Origin: an uncultured Polynucleobacter sp.
GTDB taxonomy: Bacteria > Pseudomonadota > Gammaproteobacteria > Burkholderiales > Burkholderiaceae
Length of the DNA: 7,674 nt
Assembly: GCA_937996825.1 (NCBI GenBank)
Contig: CALKUJ010000131.1
Span: 1-7,674, forward strand
Reading direction: 5' to 3'
The translations under genes and the position numbers were made by a program. Of this stretch, positions 1-5,234 are shown piece after piece; within the stretch, counting starts at the first letter, position 1; every line of letters starts with the position of its first letter. Below the pieces are notes generated by a model. The model worked only from the letters and a program-made list of their open reading frames with translations. It was not told the DNA's origin and made no database searches.

Positions 1-2
1 CG

Positions 3-422
3 GAGTATTCGGCCAAGTATTACGCGCAATCCATTGCTGCAAACGCAGCAACTGCGACCCAACAGTCTGCGGCGGCAGCTGCATCTGCAAGTGCCTCTGC
101 AACTAGCGCAAGTCAGTCGGCATCCTCTGCAACAGCTTCGGCTAACTCCGCGACGCAATCGCAGAGCTACATGAATCAGGCGCAAGGGTATGCGGCTGCT
201 GCTGGAGGCGCAAACGTTGCGCCTCAAGTTTTCACGGCCAATGGCTCTGCGACGGACTTTGTTTTAACGACCGCAGCATCGAGCGTTCACAAGTTGATGG
301 TCACCATCAATTACGTAGTTCAGGACTCGCTTGAAGCCTATGTCCTAGTGAATTCGGGAGCAACGCTTCGATTTACTTCTGCACCTCCCGCCAACGCGCG
401 GATAGTGGTGCGTTACATCTAA
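3..422 (+). CDS. Phage tail fibre-like protein, C-terminal part (5' end outside window)
   Basis: The reading frame is open from the window edge to the TAA at 420-422, so this is the last 139 residues of a longer protein. The first half is a long Ala/Ser/Gln/Thr tract, typical of the trimeric coiled or fibrous stalk of phage tail fibres. The last roughly 65 residues form a compact beta-rich domain of a kind common at the ends of phage tail proteins: a 'FTANGSATDFVLT' start, a 'VTINYVVQD' strand and an 'LRFTSAPPANARIVVRYI' end. The inferred role is a structural fibre protein of the distal tail, perhaps contacting the host. An ATG at 171 lies inside the stalk and is not a credible start because the frame continues upstream. 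The next gene follows after 12 bases. The family type is fairly sure, the exact protein is not. Confidence 0.8.
   Translation, partial: EYSAKYYAQSIAANAATATQQSAAAAASASASATSASQSASSATASANSATQSQSYMNQAQGYAAAAGGANVAPQVFTANGSATDFVLTTAASSVHKLMVTINYVVQDSLEAYVLVNSGATLRFTSAPPANARIVVRYI
36..170 (+). repeat. Ala/Ser-rich low-complexity stalk sequence
   Basis: Codons for Ala, Ser, Thr and Gln (GCN, TCN/AGY, ACN, CAR) dominate this stretch inside the fibre gene. The period is imperfect, alternating small residues such as 'ASASASATSASQSASS'. Such degenerate repeats are usual in phage fibre stalks and may vary in length between relatives. No exact tandem unit is visible, so this is low complexity rather than a satellite. 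Confidence 0.6.
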
Positions 423-434
423 TCAGGAGATTTC

Positions 435-995
435 ATGGCAATTACACGCATCCCCAAGGCGGGGCTGGATGATGCTTTGCAAGCAGAGCTCAATGGCAAA
501 CTTGATAAGACGGGCGGCACGATGACTGGCACCGTCACGATGAGTAACGGTGCGCTTATCAAGAGCAGTGTGACCAGCGATGACGCCCGAAACACGGGCT
601 ACAAGATGGCGGACGGACAAGACATCGGAGAGATGAACCGTTCAAGTCAGTACTACGACGATCGAGCTTCCAACTGCAACGGTTATCTGCCCAACGGAAA
701 TTGCGCAAGTAATGGAAACTGGAATCCACCCAACGGCAATTGGTGGACATGGGGTGTGAGTGGCGTTCCTACGACCAACTGCGCCAATTGGGGCAGCTAT
801 GACGGGGCAGGTGGTACGACCCAATCCTTTAACGCCGTGCCTGTTAGTTACAACTACGACGGCTATTACGAGGCGGCGAATGAAATCGGTGGATCTGAAT
901 ACCACCGTTGGTATCGCAATTGCAATTGTGGGGCGTTCAACTGCCGTACAAATTGCAACTGCAACTGCAATTGCAACTGCTGCGGTTGTTGCTAA
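435..995 (+). CDS. Tail fibre-like protein with Asn/Cys-rich C-terminus; candidate substrate of the downstream modifying enzymes
   Basis: This is a 186-residue protein; AGGAGA at 425-430 supports the ATG. Residues 1-45 read like a phage tail fibre N-terminus or repeat, with the common 'KLDKTGGTMTGTVTMSNG' pattern at 22-39. From about residue 72 the composition changes to Asn, Gly, Trp, Tyr and Cys, including three NGN units at 87-89, 93-95 and 100-102 and aromatic runs such as 'NWWTWG'. The last 25 residues are extreme: 11 of the 14 cysteines lie there (163, 165, 170, 174, 176, 178, 180, 182, 183, 185, 186), seven preceded by Asn at regular i,i+2 spacing, ending CCGCC. This layout, an ordinary leader followed by a repetitive Cys/Asn core next to a SPASM radical SAM enzyme and 2OG dioxygenases, is what a RiPP-type precursor looks like. 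The tail-fibre leader would link it to the virion. That it is modified is inference. An unmodified metal-binding or disulfide-rich tip is the main alternative. Confidence 0.85.
   Translation: MAITRIPKAGLDDALQAELNGKLDKTGGTMTGTVTMSNGALIKSSVTSDDARNTGYKMADGQDIGEMNRSSQYYDDRASNCNGYLPNGNCASNGNWNPPNGNWWTWGVSGVPTTNCANWGSYDGAGGTTQSFNAVPVSYNYDGYYEAANEIGGSEYHRWYRNCNCGAFNCRTNCNCNCNCNCCGCC
951..980 (+). repeat. Hexanucleotide tandem repeat AAYTGC (5 units) encoding Asn-Cys
   Basis: Five consecutive six-base units AAT/AAC-TGC encode residues 173-182 (Asn-Cys repeated five times). Two related units lie just upstream at 918-929 (AATTGC, AATTGT). The Asn codon varies between AAT and AAC while Cys is TGC in all five tandem units. 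The unit length is a multiple of three, so gain or loss of units would change the number of Asn-Cys pairs without breaking the frame. Confidence 0.85.
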
Positions 996-1004
996 GGGGG
1001 AAGT

Positions 1005-1832
1005 ATGAAGGCATACATCACACGTCCCCAAACAATGGCATCAGTTCCTGACCATGTGATCCGAATTTATGTGGATAAAGTGGCTGAAACGATCACGTTT
1101 GAGATGGGCTTAGCAAGTCAGCAATGGCCAAGCGACAGTCATTTCGATGGAAAAACGTTTATTAACAACGGCAAAGAGTATCGACTCCTTGCCGAATCAG
1201 TCCTGTCTTTTTCAGAGCTCAAAGCGAACCGAGCTTGGTCAGATCGGCAGGCGTGGCACTTGACATATCGATGGGACCAACGAGACTGGAGTCGCCCAAT
1301 CCCGCTGTACACCGTCACATTGCCGACTCGCATGTCTGCGCCTGAGTTTTCGTTGACGACTTATCGCAACAACTTCTCTGTTGGGCTAGCGGTCCCCTTT
1401 GCAGATAGTCAATTTGATGACTGTGTCATCACCGCCAATATCAGCCCAGATGTTGATCGTGGTGACTGTGAGATTTACGGCTTGGAAGAGAACGACATCA
1501 TTCGAACGTCATATTCCGCATCGTCTTATGTTCGCGAGTTGATCGTGATGCCTGACGTATTAATTTCAGGAGCGTCCGAGTGTCCAGCAAATGAAAGCGT
1601 GGAATTCGAGCTGCAGATCGTTGACGCTGATGGAGCGCCTCTTGAAAAGGACGCAGAGATTTATCTCGAAGCAGTGAATGGGTATTTGCCCAAGTCACGT
1701 GTGAGAACGGTGAACGGAGCTGCGACAGCTAAGTTCATGGCGCTAGGACTCCAGCCGGGTGACAAAGCCAGGATCAAAGCTGGATTTAAGTTTTTCCTTG
1801 GGGCTGCAGATTTAGAGGTGAACATCACATGA
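1005..1832 (+). CDS. Unrecognised tail-cassette protein with probable C-terminal Ig-like domain
   Basis: I do not recognise this 275-residue protein as a whole. The purine-rich AAGGGGGAAG at 994-1003 precedes the ATG. There is no signal peptide or membrane segment. The N-terminal two thirds (1-180) look like mixed beta sheet, rich in Trp and Tyr. Residues about 185-275 resemble a bacterial Ig-like (invasin/Big-type) domain: a Pro/Ala-rich entry, 'VEFELQIVDADGAPL', a turn of the 'NGYLPKSRVRTVNGAATAKF' kind and a final strand ending at the stop. Such domains are common on phage virion surfaces and often bind carbohydrate or the cell surface. Cysteines at 140, 155 and 193 are too few for a Cys-rich substrate. 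It lies between the Asn/Cys-rich protein and the dioxygenases and overlaps the next gene by 4 bases, so it probably belongs to the same cassette. It could be a decoration protein, a partner or chaperone of the Asn/Cys-rich protein, or a second substrate. Confidence 0.75.
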   Translation: MKAYITRPQTMASVPDHVIRIYVDKVAETITFEMGLASQQWPSDSHFDGKTFINNGKEYRLLAESVLSFSELKANRAWSDRQAWHLTYRWDQRDWSRPIPLYTVTLPTRMSAPEFSLTTYRNNFSVGLAVPFADSQFDDCVITANISPDVDRGDCEIYGLEENDIIRTSYSASSYVRELIVMPDVLISGASECPANESVEFELQIVDADGAPLEKDAEIYLEAVNGYLPKSRVRTVNGAATAKFMALGLQPGDKARIKAGFKFFLGAADLEVNIT

Positions 1833-2416
1833 CGCGTGACATCTTTGCTTGTCGAATCTACCAAGGCATTCATCAATTTCCTCAAGACCAAATGGCGCTG
1901 ATGCAATTACATGCGCTAGCCGTGCATGCAACGTTGAATCCTAACGGCCAGCCTTGGTCTCGTCAGAATCGTCAAAGCTTGCTGTCTCAAGTGGGGAATG
2001 GGAAATTCAAAGGGCTAGATGAGCTTGTTCGCAAAGTGATTGTGGATAACTATTCATGTTCAATTGAACAGGCGACAGCGCGAGAGGTGATTACCTACAA
2101 AGGTCAATTCATCCCGCTTCATGTTGAAGACACAGATCTCTCAGCTGTCTATTGGTTGGATGCTGATGCGCGTCCAGACCCTGAACGCCAAGACTACTCG
2201 GGAGCATTTGTTCTTGTAAATCCTAGCGGTGCGTACGGAAGCCGCAAGTTACCTTGGGAGGAGTGTCGTTCAGAAATCATCCACCCCAAGCCAGGCATGC
2301 TATTGGTTTTTCCAAGCTATTTGGCGCATCACTCTCACCCCTACAACGGAGAGCGACCCTCAGTGGAAATCCACTTTGAATTCAAGGTGTCGCCAAATTC
2401 GGGAGTCGCTCAATGA
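1829..2416 (+). CDS. Putative 2-oxoglutarate/Fe(II)-dependent dioxygenase (first of three)
   Basis: This 195-residue protein starts at an ATGA overlap with the previous stop; AGAGGTG at 1814-1820 is a good ribosome binding site. The C-terminal half has the double-stranded beta-helix pattern of the 2OG-Fe(II) oxygenase group often found in phages (similar to Pfam 2OG-FeII_Oxy_5). It contains 'FIPLHVEDTDLSAVYWLDA' at 94-112, with H98 and E100 or D101 as candidate metal ligands. Then come 'SGAFVLVNP' and the closing 'PGMLLVFPSYLAHHSHP', with H167 (or H168) as the distal ligand and R176 as the likely 2OG carboxylate ligand. Members of this fold use Fe(II), O2 and 2-oxoglutarate to hydroxylate or otherwise oxidise a substrate. 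Here a peptide side chain is the logical target given the neighbours, but that is inference. The N-terminal 90 residues are not recognised. The acidic ligand is less clear than in the next gene. Confidence 0.75.
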   Translation: MTRDIFACRIYQGIHQFPQDQMALMQLHALAVHATLNPNGQPWSRQNRQSLLSQVGNGKFKGLDELVRKVIVDNYSCSIEQATAREVITYKGQFIPLHVEDTDLSAVYWLDADARPDPERQDYSGAFVLVNPSGAYGSRKLPWEECRSEIIHPKPGMLLVFPSYLAHHSHPYNGERPSVEIHFEFKVSPNSGVAQ

Positions 2417-2991
2417 AGATATTAGATGACTTCATCGACGCAAAGCTTGTCAGTGAAACCAGAGACTGGCTACTGGGGCAGCCCCTTGTGTATGGATGGA
2501 AGGCGCACTCGGGTTCAGCGGGAGTTTTTTGGCACCGAAACTTTGTGCTTCCAGGTACCTACAAGCACCACTATGACGATGGGGCATGGCGACATGACCT
2601 GACGTTTGAGGCGTTCCTGCGTGAGGCTAGCCCATTGGCAGATGTGGCCCGCCTTGTTCAAGCTGAATTTTTCAAGGGCGTTTCACTCACCCGCGTGTGG
2701 GTCAATGTGCAATCGTTTGGAGACGAAGCGTCTTTGCATCGTGACTTTCCACAAGAGTTTGCGGGACAGGCGAGGTCCGTGATTTGGTATCCCGTTGACA
2801 AATGGGATCCGGATTGGGGCGGAGATTTGATCGTTTTAGACCAAGACGGGGAAATCGAAGCTGCAGCAATGGTGAAGCCCAATCGATTGGTTTGCATTGA
2901 TGGGACAAAGCCGCACTCGGTACGACCCATGTCTCGGTACTGCAATGCGCTGCGCATTGCAGTGGCGTTTGCTTGTGAGGTAGGGCAATGA
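2413..2991 (+). CDS. 2-oxoglutarate/Fe(II)-dependent dioxygenase with HxD...H triad (second of three)
   Basis: This is a 192-residue cytoplasmic protein, coupled to the preceding gene through an ATGA overlap, with GGGAG at 2401-2405. The catalytic signature is clear: H109-R-D111 in 'ASLHRDFP', then 'WGGDLIVLDQDG' at 135-146, the usual Gly-Gly strand of prolyl-hydroxylase-like enzymes. The distal H168 lies in 'GTKPHSVRP' and R181 in 'ALRIAVAF' is the candidate for binding 2-oxoglutarate. Length and motif spacing fit the small stand-alone P4H-like 2OG oxygenases. The family hydroxylates protein residues (Pro, Asn, Asp, Lys) or small molecules; the substrate is not readable from the sequence. 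Placed next to two other oxygenases and a radical SAM enzyme, a role in modifying a tail protein is likely. This is the best supported of the three oxygenases. Confidence 0.85.
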   Translation: MKILDDFIDAKLVSETRDWLLGQPLVYGWKAHSGSAGVFWHRNFVLPGTYKHHYDDGAWRHDLTFEAFLREASPLADVARLVQAEFFKGVSLTRVWVNVQSFGDEASLHRDFPQEFAGQARSVIWYPVDKWDPDWGGDLIVLDQDGEIEAAAMVKPNRLVCIDGTKPHSVRPMSRYCNALRIAVAFACEVGQ

Positions 2992-3689
2992 TTGAAAACC
3001 TTTGGCCAACGCCTGTTTTGACGGATAAAGCGCCGTGGTCTGACTCAGAGATGGGGCAGCTTCGTGGCTTTGCTGTCGAGCGTTTCAAAAACCACAAAGC
3101 CAATCCACCGAAGCATGCATTGCCTGATGTTGACGTGAAGCTAAGGGTTCAGTTGAACTTGTTTCACTCAACCCATGAGAAGCTCGCTCCTCCGGTGTGG
3201 ATTCAATTTCGCCAATGGGTTGATACGCTTTATCGGAGCTATCTCACTCAAGCACACGGGCTTAGAAACGCTGACGAGCTTTTGATTGAAGCTCGGTGCA
3301 TACCTGTTCATTACCAGCAGGGTATGCGCGCGCAGCCTCACTACCACCATACCTGTGACCATGTGTTGTGTCTCTATTTGGATTGTGGACATGACAGGCG
3401 ATCCCCCACAGAGCGCGATTGGACCGTTGGTGACGGTGAGCTCATTCTTCAAGATCCCCGCCCCATGGCGGGGTTTCCATTTTGGGAAAAGCTGCGCCAC
3501 ATCGAAACCTATCCAGGCTTAGTGGTCATTCACCCCTCAAGGGTTTGGCATGAGAGCAATCCATTCAATGCACAGGGAACACGCACGCTACTTGTTGTCA
3601 CCCTGCGCGTCGCATCTCACAACTACTGTGAGCTTTATTGCAATTTGTCTAAAAGTGAAGGTGACGTAAATGCTACGAGCATCAGTTGA
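2988..3689 (+). CDS. Putative 2-oxoglutarate/Fe(II)-dependent dioxygenase (third of three)
   Basis: This is a 233-residue protein starting at another ATGA overlap, with GAGG at 2977-2980 upstream. Its opening 'MIENLWPTPVLTDK' is typical of the phage and marine bacterial putative 2OG-Fe(II) oxygenases of the 2OG-FeII_Oxy_5 type, which often begin with a 'lFptPi' phrase. The core has 'RAQPHYHHTCDHVLCLYLD' at 114-132 (H118, H120 and H121 as metal-ligand candidates), 'GDGELILQDPRP' at 148-159 and 'PGLVVIHPSRVWHESNPF' at 176-193 with distal H188. R199 in the final strand is a candidate 2OG ligand. The order and spacing match the first oxygenase of this operon, but the two are clearly divergent. 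The last 20 bases overlap the next gene in another frame. The C-terminal tail after residue 208 (HNYCELYCN) is not part of the fold and may be a short extension. The substrate is unknown; peptide oxidation is inferred from context. Confidence 0.8.
   Translation: MIENLWPTPVLTDKAPWSDSEMGQLRGFAVERFKNHKANPPKHALPDVDVKLRVQLNLFHSTHEKLAPPVWIQFRQWVDTLYRSYLTQAHGLRNADELLIEARCIPVHYQQGMRAQPHYHHTCDHVLCLYLDCGHDRRSPTERDWTVGDGELILQDPRPMAGFPFWEKLRHIETYPGLVVIHPSRVWHESNPFNAQGTRTLLVVTLRVASHNYCELYCNLSKSEGDVNATSIS
3456..3473 (+). other. GC-rich perfect hairpin inside the third oxygenase gene
   Basis: CCCCGCC at 3456-3462 pairs perfectly with GGCGGGG at 3467-3473 across a four-base CCAT loop, followed by only three T residues and then CC. 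It encodes part of 'QDPRPMAGF', so the bases are also coding. The T tract is too short for a confident terminator. It could slow transcription or translation, or stabilise an mRNA end ahead of the 66-residue protein and the radical SAM gene. Confidence 0.4.
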
Positions 3690-3870
3690 AGAAATCAGTG
3701 AGGAAGAAGTCCTGCTGATTGTTGAAGTCATGGACGGTGAGCGTGTTCGCTCTCGTCGTGAGTATCACTTGGCTAAGTTGCCATTTCAAAGCGCTCAAGA
3801 GGTTTGTCGTGCCGTCTGTCCTGAAGCATTTCAAGAGGCAGAGCAGTCGGCAGCAAAGGAGAGCTTTTAA
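3670..3870 (+). CDS. Small unrecognised protein between oxygenase and radical SAM genes; possible maturation adaptor
   Basis: I do not recognise this 66-residue acidic protein. It is probably real: AAGGTGA at 3658-3664 is well placed, it overlaps the upstream gene by 20 bases, and its TAA stop shares an A with the ATG of the radical SAM gene, a 1-base overlap that suggests translational coupling. The visible pattern is two or three beta strands (about 2-7, 13-20 and 25-33), a charged turn, then a helix from about 41 to 62 with cysteines at 46 and 50. There is no signal peptide or membrane segment. Its position directly before a radical SAM/SPASM maturase is where peptide-recognition (RRE or PqqD-like) proteins are often encoded, but it is shorter than a usual RRE of about 80-90 residues and no signature is visible. 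A small tail assembly protein is the other option. Confidence 0.65.
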   Translation: MLRASVEEISEEEVLLIVEVMDGERVRSRREYHLAKLPFQSAQEVCRAVCPEAFQEAEQSAAKESF

Positions 3871-5234
3871 TGGCACGATTTCATTTGAAAGCGCACGATC
3901 GTCGTGGGCAGGATGTTTCACTCATCTATGACAACCAAACAAGCGAGCTTCTTGATTCGGGCGGTTCGCCATGGCCATTGCCATATGTGGATAAAAGTTG
4001 GAGCGTTGGAGCTATTGAGGCGATTAGCCAATCTTCGCCTGGTGCTAAGTCATCGCCAGCTGTCTTGAAAATTCAGCTCGGTCTCTCGTGCAACTATGCC
4101 TGTGACTATTGCAGTCAAAGGTTTGTTCCTCATGCTGAGGAGACTACCAAGGATGATGTGCCTGCATTCATGGCCTTGCTTGAGGAGAATTTGAGTGAGT
4201 CTCCACAACGGATCGAGTTTTGGGGTGGTGAGCCGCTGGTGTACATCAAGACGCTCAAGCCTTTGGCTGAGCAATTGCGTGCTAAGTTTCCAAACGCTTC
4301 ATTTGGCATGGTGACCAACGGCACGCTCCTCACCCCCGAAATCAATGCGTGGCTTGATGAGATGGGGTTTGGTGTGGGGATAAGTCACGACGGGCCCGGG
4401 CAATCGGCGCGTGGACCTGATCCGCTCGAGGATGCCCAAGCCAAAGCAGGGATTTTGGATCTGTATGAGCGTTTGGCTCCGCAGCGGCGCATTTCGTTCA
4501 ATGCCATGGTGCACCGGACCAACACCAGCCGAGAGGCGATCGCTCAGTTCTTCCTCAAACTCACAGGAGACCCAACCCTTGTGATTGGTGAGGGGGCATT
4601 CGTGGATCCGTATGACGCAGGTGGTCTTGCCAACTCGTTGCAATCTGACGACCAAGCATTTGCATTTCGTCGCCAGTCACTAGATGAAATTCGACGTGGA
4701 CGAATCGTTTCTCTTGATGTCGCAAAAGCTCGCATGCGAGATTGGGCGAAGAGTATTTTGGAGAGGCAGCCTGCATCTGTTTTAGGGCAGAAGTGTGGGA
4801 TGGACAACGCAGACAACTTGGCAGTTGATCTCCATGGCAATGTGCTGACTTGCCAAAACGTGAGTGCGGTCTCTATGGCTCCAAATGGGGAGTCACACAA
4901 AGCGGGTCATCTTTCTGATCTGAGTTCTGTGGCGGTTAAGACTTCAACGCACTGGAGTCATCGTCAAGAGTGCATTAGATGCCCCGTTCTTCAGGCGTGC
5001 AAGGGCGCTTGTATGTTTTTAGAGGGGCCTTTGTGGGAAGCTGCGTGCGATAACGCCTATTCAGATCATGTGCCTTTTCTTGTCGCTGCAGTAGAACATC
5101 TGACTGGATGTTCTGTCTATCGTATTGAAGGTGATTTGCCTGAGAGTCGTTCTGACATCTTTGGTTTGTCTGTTGGGGCAAGTCAATGTTCGCCAGAGCG
5201 ACGCGTCATTCCTATCGGTGTGTCTCATGCCTGA
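3870..5234 (+). CDS. Radical SAM/SPASM domain peptide maturase-like enzyme
   Basis: This is a 454-residue protein with a strong AAAGGAG at 3855-3861. The radical SAM core begins after a 65-residue N-terminal region that looks beta-rich and is not recognised. It carries C74-x3-C78-x2-C81 ('LSCNYACDYCSQ'), which binds the SAM-cleaving 4Fe-4S cluster, the 'GGEPL' SAM-binding motif at 119-123, and later core strands such as 'FGMVTNGTLL' and 'VGISHDGP'. A complete SPASM pattern follows: C309, then G323-x4-C328, a gap, C368-x2-C371-x5-C377-x3-C381, a gap, and C393. This seven-cysteine set normally holds two auxiliary 4Fe-4S clusters and marks enzymes acting on peptides or proteins (anSME, sactionine, mycofactocin and PQQ-type maturases). 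A tail of about 60 residues follows the SPASM domain. Known relatives make thioethers or C-C crosslinks, or oxidise Cys/Ser to formylglycine; some radical SAM enzymes epimerise residues. Which applies here cannot be read. A fibre-like protein ending in Asn-Cys repeats 2.9 kb upstream in the same operon is the obvious candidate substrate. Confidence 0.93.
   Translation: MARFHLKAHDRRGQDVSLIYDNQTSELLDSGGSPWPLPYVDKSWSVGAIEAISQSSPGAKSSPAVLKIQLGLSCNYACDYCSQRFVPHAEETTKDDVPAFMALLEENLSESPQRIEFWGGEPLVYIKTLKPLAEQLRAKFPNASFGMVTNGTLLTPEINAWLDEMGFGVGISHDGPGQSARGPDPLEDAQAKAGILDLYERLAPQRRISFNAMVHRTNTSREAIAQFFLKLTGDPTLVIGEGAFVDPYDAGGLANSLQSDDQAFAFRRQSLDEIRRGRIVSLDVAKARMRDWAKSILERQPASVLGQKCGMDNADNLAVDLHGNVLTCQNVSAVSMAPNGESHKAGHLSDLSSVAVKTSTHWSHRQECIRCPVLQACKGACMFLEGPLWEAACDNAYSDHVPFLVAAVEHLTGCSVYRIEGDLPESRSDIFGLSVGASQCSPERRVIPIGVSHA

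Noticed and set aside
435..995. Free bacteriocin or metallothionein gene
   Set aside because: The fibre-type N-terminus and tail operon position argue for a virion component; no transporter or immunity gene is nearby. Metal binding by the Cys tail remains possible as a property.
760..1008. 82-residue + frame overlapping the Asn/Cys-rich gene
   Set aside because: Low-complexity Thr/Ala/Ile translation of the same repeats in another frame; no ribosome binding site or family pattern.
642..1031. 129-residue open frame on the - strand across the Asn/Cys-rich gene
   Set aside because: It is the antisense shadow of the AAYTGC repeats, giving an artificial Ala/Val/Ile-rich 'membrane' look; it covers a strongly supported + gene and lacks context.
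4544..4900. 118-residue - strand frame (and the similar one at 4299-4655)
   Set aside because: Shadows of the radical SAM gene, whose cluster-binding motifs establish the + frame.
5125..5226. Extended start for the DUF1833 gene with a signal-peptide-like segment
   Set aside because: The hydrophobic stretch comes from reading the radical SAM C-terminus in another frame from a TTG codon; the DUF1833 family motif begins shortly after the ATG at 5227.
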